A DNA stretch of 64,000 bases from Scylla paramamosain. Its lineage: Eukaryota > Arthropoda > Malacostraca > Decapoda > Portunidae. A program made the position numbers and the translations under genes. Below the pieces are notes generated by a model. That model searched no databases. It saw only the letters and a list, made by a program, of their open reading frames with translations, and had not been told where the DNA came from. Location: contig NW_026973719.1 in NCBI RefSeq assembly GCF_035594125.1, positions 518,501 to 582,500 of the forward strand, written 5' to 3'. This document shows positions 1-9,418 of this stretch, piece after piece; the stretch's first letter is position 1, and each line of letters starts with the position of its first letter.

Positions 1-575
1 AAGGGAGAGGAAAGCCAAAGCTGGTGGTGAACATTGAAGTCTCCAAGAATGGAGATCTCTGCAAAAGGGAAGAGGGTCAGAATGTGCTCCACTTTGGAAG
101 TTAAGTAGTCAAAGAATTTTTTATAGTCAGAGGAGTTAGGTGAGAGGTATACAGCACAGATAAATTTAGTATGAGAGTGACTCTGTAGTCGTAGCCAGAT
201 GGTGGAAAACTCGGAAGATTCAAGAGCGTGGGCACGAGAGCAGGTTAAGTCATTGCGCACATAAACGCAGCATCCAGCTTTGGATCGAAAATGAGGATAG
301 AGAAAGTAGGAGGGAACAGAAAAGGGACTACTGTCAGTTGCCTCAGACACCTGAGTTTCAGTGAGGAAAAGAAGATGAGGTTTAGAAGAGGAGAGGTGGT
401 GTTCTACAGATTGAAAATTAGATCTTAGACCGCGAATGTTGCAGAAGTTAATGAAGAAAAAGTTGAGGGGGGTGTCAAGACACTTAGGGTCGTCAACAGA
501 AAGGCAGTCTGACCTGGGGACATTTATGGTCCCCTCCCCAGATGGGGACTCCAAGGCTGGTGTAGGAGTCGCCAT
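1..575 (-). CDS. LINE-A polyprotein, N-terminal endonuclease part, partial
   Basis: Starts at an ATG (MATPTPALESPSGEGTINVP) and stays open for 191 codons to the window edge. Contains INFCNIRGLRSNF, the AP-endonuclease opening (catalytic Asn), LLFLTETQVSEA (catalytic Glu), and [10 protein letters not shown] (catalytic Asp-x-Asn). The endonuclease nicks target DNA for target-primed reverse transcription. No stop or frame break seen in this part; whether the whole copy is intact cannot be told. Confidence 0.8.
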   Translation of the reverse strand, partial: MATPTPALESPSGEGTINVPRSDCLSVDDPKCLDTPLNFFFINFCNIRGLRSNFQSVEHHLSSSKPHLLFLTETQVSEATDSSPFSVPSYFLYPHFRSKAGCCVYVRNDLTCSRAHALESSEFSTIWLRLQSHSHTKFICAVYLSPNSSDYKKFFDYLTSKVEHILTLFPFAEISILGDFNVHHQLWLSSP

Positions 576-754
576 GATGATTTAAAATCTTTTGAGTGAA
601 GGGTGTGTGTGTTATTAGGTGCTTGTAGTTTTGTGTGGAGGAAGAGAGTTGTCTTTAGAGGGCAGGCTGTGACTGCCCCCTTGTGTTGTGAGACACAAAG
701 GGAAACGTTCAGTGAGGTCACAGCTGGGTTTAATGATAAGTTCACAGTCACACA

Positions 755-756
<2 letters not shown>
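1..756 (-). mobile_element. LINE-A copy 1 (5' end), continues off the window
   Basis: The 5' part of a non-LTR retrotransposon read on the minus strand: 5' UTR at about 576-756, then an open frame from 575 to the window edge. It matches the long plus-strand copy at 59.3-62.4 kb closely. The 5' end meets a (TG)n array at 757. Because this frame is open where the 59-kb copy has a 7-bp deletion, this is the better copy of the endonuclease N-terminus. Confidence 0.9.

Positions 757-838
<82 letters not shown>
757..838. repeat. (TG)n microsatellite
   Basis: About 41 uninterrupted TG units at the 5' end of LINE-A copy 1. Confidence 0.95.
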
Positions 839-839
<1 letters not shown>

Positions 840-1364
840 TGCTTTGCCTGGACTATCCTGTGTGGGATCGTAATATTTTGTAATAGTAAGCTCTGTTTCA
901 TCAAGTGTATCAGTAATTAGGCAGGTGAGGCTACAGGAGCACAGTTCATAATAGTAAGCTCTGTTTCATCAAGTGTATCAGTAATTAGGCAAGGTAATTA
1001 GGGTACAGGAGCATGGTAGCACTGCCACTGACTCATGTACTAAATCACTGACTGGTCTATGAATTTCTATATGACTTTGAAATGTTAGCATACTTCTGTA
1101 TTTCTACCAGAACCATAATTTGAACTGTATGGGTTTTGACGGAAATACATCAGTCTGCTGCACATTTCAAGACAAGATGGGAATTTGCTGACTGATCAGT
1201 GAGTGAGAGCTTTGGTCAGTTACAGTGTTATCATGTTCCTGTGTCCTGAATTACTAAGACACACCTAATGACAGAGTGTAGCAGTATTGCCCATCATTAC
1301 ACACACACACAGATCATATACACATGAATGGATACGTATTTAGTGATGCGTGACACAGACTTAC
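839..1364. other. Intronic sequence, no gene seen
   Basis: Between LINE-A copy 1 and exon 28. A 43-bp motif (AGTAAGCTCTGTTTCATCAA...) occurs twice in direct orientation near 886-928 and 949-991. Nothing else supported. Confidence 0.6.
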
Positions 1365-1434
1365 CATGTCCCTGCCTCCACAGATGTTGGACTTTGGGTG
1401 ATATCCTGGATTGGAGAACACCCACAGACCATAC
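1365..1434 (-). CDS. PKHD1L1: PKHD1L1-like exon 28; gene continues beyond the window
   Basis: Acceptor GTTCCAG and donor ATG|GTAAGT. Encodes YGLWVFSNPGYHPKSNICGG and RDM, the G-L-W-V-F strand that follows FFNN.AHS in this family. Phase 0 end. The remaining 1.36 kb toward the window edge holds only repeats, so the next exon lies outside. Confidence 0.88.
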
Positions 1435-1524
1435 CTGGAACAGAGGCCAGTGTTGTCATCAAATGTCCCAATGTCCCAGATGGATAGCCAGAAAACAGAT
1501 TAACTTTTATCCTTCTGTACTATG

Positions 1525-1916
<392 letters not shown>

Positions 1917-1958
1917 CCCAGCCAACACACAATCACAAACACACACACACACACACAC

Positions 1959-2131
1959 CTTCCCATGGAATGTGCAGTGTTATTGAAGAAGAGTCCCATC
2001 TTTTCAGTGTTCTGGCAGTAGATGTTGGTGGCGGATGGGCCCGAGGGGTGGTGGTCCAGCCTGTACCAGTAACCAAAGTGTGTTCCACTGGCAGCTGCAT
2101 TGTGACGGAAAATGTTGTTTGGGTTCACCAC
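1959..2131 (-). CDS. PKHD1L1: PKHD1L1-like exon 27: PbH1 repeats, donor at a (GT)n array
   Basis: Acceptor CCATCAG and donor GGAAG|GTGTGT. Encodes VVNPNNIFRHNAAASGTHFG, YWYRLDHHPSGPSATNIYCQ and NTEKMGLFFNNTAHSMGR. The NPNN..RHNAAASGTHFGYWYR and FFNNTAHS motifs are strongly conserved. The donor GT starts a (GT)n run of about ten units. Confidence 0.93.
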
Positions 2132-2268
2132 CTGATGGACGAGCGAAACAGTGGATCAGTGAGTAAGCGGTTTGTGGAAAATTGCAGGAGTTATGAGTGT
2201 GTGACTGGAGTGGGAGGTGGTTCTCAGAGTGGCTTGTGGAGACTTTGAGAGTTTTGAGTGTGTGGAAG

Positions 2269-2270
<2 letters not shown>

Positions 2271-2323
<53 letters not shown>
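2271..2323. repeat. (CT)n microsatellite
   Basis: About 26 CT units in the intron between exons 26 and 27. Confidence 0.93.
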
Positions 2324-2329
<6 letters not shown>

Positions 2330-2344
2330 TTCTTCCATCTAATT

Positions 2345-2640
2345 GATTTTTACTGAAAGAGGAGCACTGGTCAAGGGCAACAAAAGGAAGAAAAATACCC
2401 ACTGAGGTGTCAGTCCCTAAAGGAAAGAGGCCAATGGATCATCCAAAACTTGAAGCCTCCCTCTTGAAGGAGTTCAAGTTATTGGACTGAAGAAATACAG
2501 AAGCAGGCAGTGAGTTCCAGAGTTTACGAGATAAAGGGATGAATGATTGAGAATACTGGTTAATTCTTGCATTAGAGAGGTGGATAGAATAGGGGTGAGA
2601 GAAAGTAGAAGACATCCCTTACTTGTTCTCCCTCCTCCCA
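2345..2640 (-). mobile_element. LINE-A 3' fragment, copy 2
   Basis: Reverse complement of the LINE-A C-terminal coding end and 3' UTR (the segment equivalent to 62.15-62.42 kb), diverged. Recognised by the CCTCCCTCTTGAAGGAGTT and AGGGATGAATGATTGAGAA blocks shared with the other copies. Confidence 0.8.
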
Positions 2641-2683
2641 CCTTTTCCCTAACTGCTTCCTTCCCCTATACACGCACACATGT

Positions 2684-2686
<3 letters not shown>

Positions 2687-2730
<44 letters not shown>
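2687..2730. repeat. (CA)n microsatellite
   Basis: About 22 CA units next to LINE-A copy 2. Confidence 0.93.
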
Positions 2731-2734
<4 letters not shown>

Positions 2735-2877
2735 ATGTGGTTGAAGCAGAGCATTGTACACATAATTAAAGAGAAATCGTGCAAACATAGATATGGAAAC
2801 AGGACAAAAGAGCTTGCTTGGATCCTGTGCAGTACAACTTGTTAAATACAACTAGATAATCACATACACACACCCAC

Positions 2878-3162
2878 CCAGAATGAGGAGCGTGTCACAT
2901 CCACATTAAGAAGGGAAGAGGAGGTCCTGGTGTAGACTGCAAGGTTGTACTGCACCACACTGTTCTGCTCCACCCCATCCTCTGTGAAGATAGCGTGACC
3001 CATGTTGTTGTACGCCACATTATGCTCCACCAGCAGGTTGTTTGTTGAGTGCATTGTCACTGCGCGGTTGTAGGTGTGGTGGATGGAGCACCCGCGGATG
3101 TACGAACCACCCATGTCCCCAGCCAGGTGGAAGTGGAGTGGGTACCGCCCAAGTTGGAATGC
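2878..3162 (-). CDS. PKHD1L1: PKHD1L1-like exon 26: parallel-beta-helix (PbH1) repeats
   Basis: Acceptor CACCCAG and donor CTGG|GTGGGT. Encodes AFQLGRYPLHFHLAGDMGGS, YIRGCSIHHTYNRAVTMHST, NNLLVEHNVAYNNMGHAIFT and EDGVEQNSVVQYNLA. The LGRYPLHFHL and GCSIHxTYNRAVT motifs and the repeated N-x-x-x-x-N-V-x-x-N coils define PbH1 repeats, a right-handed beta-helix. Exactly 95 codons, phase 0 on both sides. Confidence 0.95.
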
Positions 3163-3389
3163 CTGGGTGGAAATTTGGCAAGTGTGTATGTGTGTGGATT
3201 ACAATGGATGTGGTGTGTTATTGTGCTTGCCTGAAGTGGAGGTGATGTTACTGTGCCTGTTTGAAGTGGAGGTGGAGGGATATTTTGATGTGTGAATGAA
3301 TTAGGGTGGATGTGGAGGTGATACTAATGTGTCTCTCTCAAGTGGAAGTACAACACATATTGCTCAAATGTGACATTGTGACATGTGAC

Positions 3390-3391
3390 AT

Positions 3392-3436
<45 letters not shown>
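3390..3436. repeat. (TAC)n microsatellite
   Basis: About 15 ACT/TAC units in the intron between exons 25 and 26; a shorter run of the same triplet recurs at about 4281-4305. Confidence 0.9.
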
Positions 3437-3508
3437 CATTACCACTGCCACAACACACATGACCTGACCCAGATTGGCCCAGCAGGACCCAGCCTCTCAC
3501 AGCCTCAC

Positions 3509-3663
3509 CTGACCAGTCTTGGTCACCTCCACGTACTCAATGCGTCCCATCACCAAGTCCAGGTCAGGGAATTTTCCAGACAGTATCACGGTGGCGCCAA
3601 ATTGGTCACCGCCAATCTCGTCTCCATGTCGACCATTGAAACTTGACTGGGTGGCGTGCTGGT
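3509..3663 (-). CDS. PKHD1L1: PKHD1L1-like exon 25: start of PbH1 region
   Basis: Acceptor CATCCCAG and donor GTCAG|GTGAGG. Encodes DQHATQSSFNGRHGDEIGGD, QFGATVILSGKFPDLDLVMG and RIEYVEVTKTGQ. The QFGATV...GRIEYVEV..xGQ strand leads directly into the parallel-beta-helix repeats. The acceptor three bases upstream of the first CAG was chosen because it gives phase 1. Confidence 0.9.
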
Positions 3664-3784
3664 CTGGGATGGTAAAGAGAAGAGAGACATGTTGGTGTGT
3701 GGCAGTGAACAGAGAGAGAAGAATGCATTGAGAGAAAGAAAAAGAGAGATGTATTCTCGTGTTTCTGCATCTTATCTCAGCCAC

Positions 3785-4130
3785 TTCTATCAGGTCCTGG
3801 TGAAAGTTACTGGGATTTTCCAGGATGTTTTCATTATAGTAGTGAAAGGTTAGCAAGGATTCTATGCCTTTATTAGATCTGGGGAAAACTATTGTTGTTT
3901 TCAAGGATATTTTCACAATCTAACAAGGATTCTATGCCATTAACTGAGTGTGGTGGAAACTGTTGTGGTTTTCAAGGATGTTTTCCTGATTGTAATGAGG
4001 TTAACAAAGATTATATACTGTTAATAGATTTTGGTGGAAAGTATTGTGGCTTTCAAGAGTTCTTTCATAACTGTAATCATAAATGAACAAGATTCTACAC
4101 CATTAACAGATTCTGAGGGAACGTATTGTG
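3785..4130 (+). repeat. Dispersed tandem repeat, about 85-90 bp unit, locus 1
   Basis: Four diverged tandem units built on TTAACAAGGATTCTATGCC, a GGTGGAAAC-TATTGTGG block and TTTTCAAGGATGTTTTC. The same unit occurs at 26.5 kb and, inverted, at 42.7-43.3 kb, all within introns of the same gene. Confidence 0.75.
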
Positions 4131-4465
4131 ACTTAAGCATGGTGAATCCTTTAAAATTCAGATCTGCACCATCACACACCACTGCTACTATTCACAACCA
4201 CTACTATACACCTTGAGAACCTGCACCAGAATGGCAGTAAGTCACCAAACTCACCAGAACTGAATGAACTCACACCTACACACTACTACTACTACTACTA
4301 CTACTCCTTACGGCCCACACACAACACACCTTCAGAATCTGCAACAGAACAGCAATAAGTCACTCACCAGAAGTCAATGAACTCAGACCTACACACTATT
4401 CCTCCTCCTCACAGCCTTTCATAGCCTATATACAGCACAGAACAACACCACAACACCAAACTCAC

Positions 4466-4704
4466 CAGGCCTAAAAGCAGTGTCACAGCCCTCAATAGCC
4501 ACACTGAAGTCGGTGCCAACATTTCCCTGGATCTTGACATTGTGGGTGAGGAGTCCCACCTCTGCACGTGTCTCCACTGTGTGTCCCCCGAGAGTCTGGG
4601 TGACGGAGAGGTGGGTGTGCTCCAGTGCCTCTGTCAGTGTGACCTCCAGGCCATCCTCAGAGACTGATGCGATGGTCCTCACCTCGTTCTCCTTCATGTA
4701 GAAC
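4466..4704 (-). CDS. PKHD1L1: PKHD1L1-like exon 24: end of G8 region
   Basis: Acceptor CTCCACAG and donor GCCTG|GTGAGT. Encodes FYMKENEVRTIASVSEDGLE, VTLTEALEHTHLSVTQTLGG and HTVETRAEVGLLTHNVKIQG. The ENEVRTI...L..HL and RAEVGLLTHNV motifs are conserved in G8/PbH1 proteins. Phase 1 end fits exon 25. Confidence 0.92.
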
Positions 4705-4905
4705 CTGTGGAGGGATGAAGGGGGTGAGAGGGACAGGGAGAGAGGGGTGGTTTGGGAGATGAATGGGTAGTGAGAGAGAGAGAGAGAGAGAGGTGGTTAG
4801 GCAGAGATGGATTGGTGGTTAGAGAGAAAGGAGGGAGAGAGGGAGGGAAGGAGAGAGGATGGTTATGAGAGAAGTAGAGAGATATTTTTATCTACTGCAT
4901 CTCTA

Positions 4906-4912
<7 letters not shown>

Positions 4913-4990
<78 letters not shown>
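4913..4990. repeat. (GA)n microsatellite
   Basis: About 39 GA units, 24 bases from the donor of exon 23, within the intron between exons 23 and 24. Confidence 0.95.
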
Positions 4991-4994
<4 letters not shown>

Positions 4995-5013
4995 CACATG
5001 AATGTTCCTTTAC

Positions 5014-5180
5014 CTGTTCTCTGTGGTAGCAATAACAACCTGGTCACCCTGCCTCAAGGTGACGGGCAGGGACAGGGTGAGGTTGGTGTCCCCAAGGGAG
5101 GCCGTGTGTGCCAGGTGGGTCCAGGTGATGGGGACGTGACGGCCATGAAGGTCCAGCGTCCCATCACGCACCGCCAACAC
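5014..5180 (-). CDS. PKHD1L1: PKHD1L1-like exon 23: G8 domain, second part
   Basis: Acceptor CCCACAG and donor AACAG|GTAAAG. Encodes VLAVRDGTLDLHGRHVPITW, THLAHTASLGDTNLTLSLPV and TLRQGDQVVIATTENR. The LAVRDGTLDLHG motif followed by WT.L...A..G...L.L...V....GD.VVIA matches the segment right after G8 in fibrocystin-L. A (GA)n run lies in the downstream intron beside the donor. Confidence 0.92.
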
Positions 5181-5268
5181 CTGTGGGATGGGTCAGGGTA
5201 GGTGGTAAAGGGGTTTGGTTAGGTTATGTGGAAGAAATCCAGTCTTTTATGTTGTTATTTTTATTGTT

Positions 5269-5270
<2 letters not shown>

Positions 5271-5310
<40 letters not shown>

Positions 5311-5600
5311 CAGTGGGATGGAGTCTAGTCTTTCATTTTGATGGTTTGTATCGTTGTGGTCTGTCTGTCTGTCTGTCAGTCAAGGAATCTAGTCTTATAC
5401 TCTGCTGGTTTGTATTGTTGTGGTCTGTCTGTGTCTGTCTGTCTGTCAAAGAATCTAGTCTTATATTCTGCTGGTTTATATTGTTGTGATCTATCTGTCA
5501 GACAAAACATACAGACAGATCACAACAATACAAACCAACAGAATGAAAGCCTAGATTCCTTGACAAACAAGCAGACACACAGACAGACAGATAGACAGAC
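5271..5600. repeat. (CT)n tract and GTCT/CAGA-rich tandem segment with inverted halves
   Basis: (CT)n at 5271-5308, then about 54-bp tandem units (TTTGTATTGTTGTGGTCTGTCTG...AATCTAGTCTTATA) at 5340-5495, followed by a reverse-complement stretch (AGACAGATCACAACAATACAAAC) at 5513-5600, forming an imperfect foldback. Intronic. Confidence 0.7.
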
Positions 5601-5779
5601 TCATCCTCCTCACCACTACAATCATGGATGCATCTTGATAACCAGACCAACCTCAACCAGAATCCATGAAAGGCATAGAATCCTGGTTAAATCCTTCTCT
5701 CTCCCTTTGCCTCTCACCTTGGCATCCTCTCTCTCTCCCTCTCCCCTTGGCACCCTCACACTCTCCCTCAGCCTCTCAC

Positions 5780-6125
5780 CTTGGCACCATACAAGGGCAG
5801 CTCGGTGGAGTGTGTGTTGCTGTGCAGTTCAATGACGGCCTCACCAGGGAAAGGCTGATCCTCCGACCCAATACTGAGAGAGCCACCACCAATGATCAAA
5901 ATATACTCTGCCCGCAACACCAGCTCCTCCACAGTCTCCACATCAAACACCACGTGGCCGCCCTGGATGAGCAGCATCTTCAGCACTGGTGTTGACTGGT
6001 CCAGCAGCAGTGTCTTGCCCTGAGTCACCACCACCAGCTGCCCCTGTGATGGTGGCGGTTCGCTGCCCCAAGTGAATGGTGAACTCCAGAGGTCGAAGTA
6101 GGAGAAGATTCCACTATTGTTCTGC
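5780..6125 (-). CDS. PKHD1L1: PKHD1L1-like exon 22: G8 domain, first part
   Basis: Acceptor CTCCACAG and donor AAG|GTGAGA. Reads NNSGIFSYFDLWSSPFTWGS, EPPPSQGQLVVVTQGKTLLL, DQSTPVLKMLLIQGGHVVFD, EELVLRAEYILIIGGGSLSI and ELPLYGAK. G8 domains are glycine-rich beta modules of secreted or membrane proteins; W..x..P..G..V.V..G..LLLD..TP....LLI.GG and ILI.GG.L.IG are their core. The exon start reads CAGCAGAAACAAT; with AA instead of AAA it would begin in phase 0 as exon 21 requires. Confidence 0.92.
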
Positions 6126-6461
6126 TGTGGAGATGAGGGGTGAGAGGTGAGGGGTGAGGGGGTGAGGTGGGTGAAGGAGGAGAATGAGATGAGGGTGCTG
6201 AGTGGTGAATTTTAGAGGTGAGGGATCAATGATGAGGGGTGAGGGAGGAAAGGTGAGGGGTGAAGGGGTCAGAGGGGATAGAGGGATAGAAAAAGGAAGG
6301 TAAGTTAAGAAAGGAAAGGAGAAAATGAGGCTAAAAGGGTGAAACAGGAGATGAAGAAATTATAAACACAAAAATTAATAAAAGACATCAAATTAAGCAA
6401 GAAAACAGAAGGAAAAAGAGCAAAACACTTTCACCAAACAAAAGAACACATAAACACTCAC
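6126..6461. other. Intron between exons 21 and 22, GGGTGA-rich, no gene
   Basis: Degenerate GAGGGGTGAGGGG repeats at 6130-6270, then A-rich sequence. No exon that could mediate the phase change between exons 21 and 22 is visible. Confidence 0.6.
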
Positions 6462-6612
6462 AGCTGCTGCCAAGCCTTTCCCAGGGGCAGTGACCTTGAC
6501 CTGGAATTGACCCGACCCTTGGTGAGCCTCAGTGATGCAGGTGATGCTGGTCGGACCCTCTTGGGTCACCTTGCACTCTGACCCACCAATGGTGACCTTA
6601 TTGCCGCTCAAC
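6462..6612 (-). CDS. PKHD1L1: PKHD1L1-like exon 21: last IPT domain before G8
   Basis: Acceptor TCCCTAG and donor GCT|GTGAGT. Encodes LSGNKVTIGGSECKVTQEGP, TSITCITEAHQGSGQFQVKV and TAPGKGLAAA. It completes the IPT begun in exon 20. The intron upstream contains decayed tandem copies of this exon's own 5' edge (6620-6820). Ends in phase 0 while exon 22 as written starts one base off. Confidence 0.87.
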
Positions 6613-6825
6613 CTAGGGAGGATAAGGTCTAAGTTAGGCAAGGTCAAGTCAGATCATTATGTTGCCATTTGACCTGAGGAGGTAGTGGCTGGGTTAGACA
6701 AGGTTAAGTCAGGTCACTATGTTGTCACTTGTCTTAAGGTTAGGCAAGGTTAGGTCAGGTCACTGCAATACTGCTTGACCTGAGGGGGCAGTGATCAGGT
6801 TAAGCAAGGTTATATGGCAGAAAAT
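6588..6825. repeat. Decayed tandem repeat overlapping the 5' edge of exon 21
   Basis: Units of roughly 65-70 bp. The first spans the exon 21 acceptor (GACCTTATTGCCGCTCAACC then GGCAAGGT). Later units (TTGCCATTTGACCTGAGGAG; TTGTCACTTGTCTTAAGG; ATACTGCTTGACCTGAGG) repeat the same layout, each followed by TTAG(G/A)CAAGGT and CAGGTCA. Confidence 0.55.
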
Positions 6826-6912
6826 ACAGCATGCATACAGACAGACAGACAGGCAGGCAGAGAAGCACAGACACCCAGAAGTCACACAGACACCAGGCAC
6901 TGTGGTACTTAC

Positions 6913-7087
6913 CCAAAGCCAGTGCCAGTGAGGGTGAGGGAGGTGCCGCCAGCAGTGCCGCCTCGCTGGGGCTCCAGGCCAGTGAGGGAGAGTGTGAGAG
7001 CCAGTTGGTAGGTGAAGCCACCCAGCAGACTGGCAGACAAACCATTCGGGCTGCTCACCACCACATCACATGTCACATCTGCCTCAC
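6913..7087 (-). CDS. PKHD1L1: PKHD1L1-like exon 20: IPT junction
   Basis: Acceptor GTACCAG and donor TTTGG|GTAAGT. Encodes EADVTCDVVVSSPNGLSASL, LGGFTYQLALTLSLTGLEPQ and RGGTAGGTSLTLTGTGFG. Closing strand FTY, then a new IPT start (GLEPQRGGTAGGTSLTLTGTGF). Confidence 0.88.
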
Positions 7088-7104
7088 CTGGTACATGTAG
7101 ATGG

Positions 7105-7300
7105 ATAGATGGATGGATGGTTGGATTGCGGGATGGATAAATTGATGGATGGATGGATAGATAAATTAATTGATTAATTGACAGATAGATAGATAGAGAT
7201 AGATAAATAAATTGATAGATTTATAGTTTATTGACAGATGGATGAACAGATTGATAGTTAACTGACAGATAGAAAAAGCAGATAGATAGTTTATTGATCA

Positions 7301-7361
<61 letters not shown>

Positions 7362-7458
7362 CAAATAAAAGGAAGGTTTAGTTAACAGATTCAGTTATAC
7401 AGACAGACTGATTGATAGATAGATAGGTAGGTAGGTAGACAAACAGGTAGACATACTG

Positions 7459-7502
<44 letters not shown>

Positions 7503-7591
7503 CAGATAGATAGATAAGTAGGTAAATAGATTAATAGATAGGTAAATAGGTACAGATAGATAATTTATTGATAGAGATAATTTACTGACCA

Positions 7592-7653
<62 letters not shown>

Positions 7654-7660
7654 ACAAATA
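7105..7660. repeat. Cluster of GATA/GATG and (CA)n microsatellites
   Basis: GGAT/GATA tetramers from 7105, (CA)n at about 7303-7358, GATA tetramers at 7415-7510, and a second (CA)n at about 7593-7650. The two CA arrays are preceded by nearly the same sequence (AGTTTATTGATCATC / AATTTACTGACCATC) and followed by TAGACAAATAAA / GAGACAAATAAA, so the whole block is an about 290-bp tandem duplication. Intron between exons 19 and 20. Confidence 0.85.
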
Positions 7661-7802
7661 AAGGAAGGATTAGTTATATTGTCATTATTATCATTATCAA
7701 TGAATTAATTATCATAATACTACTAATGATAATAATACTGCTATTATCATGAATAACAGTAATAATGACACTACTACCACTACCACCACCACCACTACTC
7801 AC

Positions 7803-7952
7803 TGTGGGGCAGGGCTGGTGCCACACAGGTTATGGCTGTGGTGCTGTCACTGCTCACAAGGTCACAGGGCAGGTCACACAAGGTCACCAAGGAGCCGCCA
7901 TCCGGGTCAAAGCCCTGACCTGCCAGCATGATCCTAGCACCCCCAAAGCTCC
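7803..7952 (-). CDS. PKHD1L1: PKHD1L1-like exon 19: IPT/TIG domain
   Basis: Acceptor TTACACAG and donor CCACA|GTGAGT. Encodes SFGGARIMLAGQGFDPDGGS...VTLCDLPCDLVSSDSTTAIT and CVAPALPH. The G-G-A-R-I-M-L-A-G-Q-G-F start and ITCVAP end fit an IPT repeat. Phase 1 to exon 20. Confidence 0.88.
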
Positions 7953-8146
7953 CTGTGTAAGGTCAGTCAGAGTCAGGGGGATGAGACAGACACACAGACA
8001 CACAAACACAGAGACAGACAAACAGGTTGCGACAGATGGACAGACAGAGACAGGCAGAAGGATACAGTATAATCAGGAACAGACAGAAAGATAGACAAGA
8101 CGGCAGAGACATATAAGTAGAGACAGACAGACAGGCAGAGACAGAC

Positions 8147-8151
<5 letters not shown>

Positions 8152-8243
<92 letters not shown>

Positions 8244-8286
8244 CAGATAGATAGATACAGACAGACAGGCAGGCAAAGAGAGGTAC

Positions 8287-8345
<59 letters not shown>
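8152..8345. repeat. (GA)n and (CA)n microsatellites
   Basis: (GA)n at 8152-8241, a CAGACAGGCAGG spacer, then (CA)n at 8290-8345. The (CA)n end coincides with the exon 18 splice donor on the minus strand. Confidence 0.95.
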
Positions 8346-8347
<2 letters not shown>

Positions 8348-8463
8348 GAGGAGGGAGTGAGTGAGGTGAGAGAGAAGATGAGGGAGATGGACAAGTTGTT
8401 GGAGTCTCCATACACTGCATCCCTCACAACCACCTCATGTTTCCCTCCTCCAAGTGCTGGGAC
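8346..8463 (-). CDS. PKHD1L1: PKHD1L1-like exon 18: IPT junction, donor merged with a (GT)n array
   Basis: Acceptor GGAGACAG and donor TCAG|GTGTGT. Encodes VPALGGGKHEVVVRDAVYGD...SLIFSLTSLTPSSG: the end of one IPT and the start of the next. The donor GT is itself the first unit of an uninterrupted (GT)n array of about 28 units (plus-strand CA run). The intron upstream begins with a CCA-repeat run. Confidence 0.85.
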
Positions 8464-8759
8464 CTGTCTCCACCACCACCACCACCACCACCACCAGGGA
8501 AAGAAAGAAAAAAGAGCATTAAACATTCTTCCTAATTCAAAAAACTTTTCCTAACCCAAATCTATCATTGCTTAATTCATTGTGTCTCATTCAGTAATGT
8601 TACTTTTCCTGTCACTCACTCATTTGCAGAACTACATCTATTTCCTCTACTATTATTATTACTCAGTTCCCTCTCACTTTTCTCCCCAAGCTGCCTCACA
8701 CTCCCTCATGGCACTCATCAGTCTCTTCCTTACAGCACTTCTCAATCCCCCTGACTCAC

Positions 8760-8904
8760 GATGCACTGGAGGGAGGTGGGGGAAGCAGGGGAGACCAGGC
8801 CACACCTTTTGCCCCCCACGGTGACCTCAGGGATGCCCCCGGACAGAGTGAAGCCAGTGCCATCCAGTGTGAGGGTGGTGCTGCTCACCACATCAGTAGA
8901 GGGC
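8760..8904 (-). CDS. PKHD1L1: PKHD1L1-like exon 17: IPT/TIG domain
   Basis: Acceptor CTGCCAG and donor CATC|GTGAGT. Encodes PSTDVVSSTTLTLDGTGFTL, SGGIPEVTVGGKRCGLVSPA and SPTSLQCI. The L-T-L-D-G-T-G-F start and V-T-V-G-G-x-x-C centre are clear. A LINE-A 3' fragment begins 25 bases upstream in the intron, close to the acceptor. Confidence 0.88.
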
Positions 8905-8929
8905 CTGGCAGGAGAGTAAGGGGGTAGTG

Positions 8930-9376
8930 TCAAAAGCTTTTCGTCTCATCAACTCCTCTCCTCTAACTGACTGTCTTCAGCCTCTCTCTCACCGCCGCAA
9001 TGTTGCATCTCTAGCTGTCTTCTACCGCTATTTTCATGCTAACTGCTCTTCTGATCTTGCTAACTGCATGCCTCCCCTCCTTCCGCGGCCTCGCTGCACA
9101 AGACTTTCATCTTTCTCTCACTCCTATTCTGTCCACCTCTCTAACGCAAGAGTTAACCAGTATTCTCAATCATTCATCCCTTTCTCTGGTAAACTCTGGA
9201 ATTCCTTGCCTGCTTCTGTATTTCCACCTTCCTATGACTTGAATTCCTTCAAGAGGGAGGTTTCAAGACACTTATCCACCAATTTTTGACCACTGCTTTG
9301 ACCCTTTTAGGGACTGGCATTTCAGTGGGCATTTTTTTTTATTAGATTTTTGTTGCCCTTGGCCAGTATCCTTCCT

Positions 9377-9416
<40 letters not shown>
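8930..9416 (+). mobile_element. LINE-A 3' fragment with poly(A), copy 3
   Basis: 5'-truncated insertion: C-terminal coding part (AFRLINSSPLTDCLQPLSHR through KREVSRHLSTNF), the LINE-A 3' UTR (GACCACTGCTTTGACCC, TTGCCCTTGGCCAG) and a 38-base A tail at 9379-9416. The long A tail and low divergence indicate a recent insertion, only 25 bases from the exon 17 acceptor. Confidence 0.93.
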
Positions 9417-9418
<2 letters not shown>

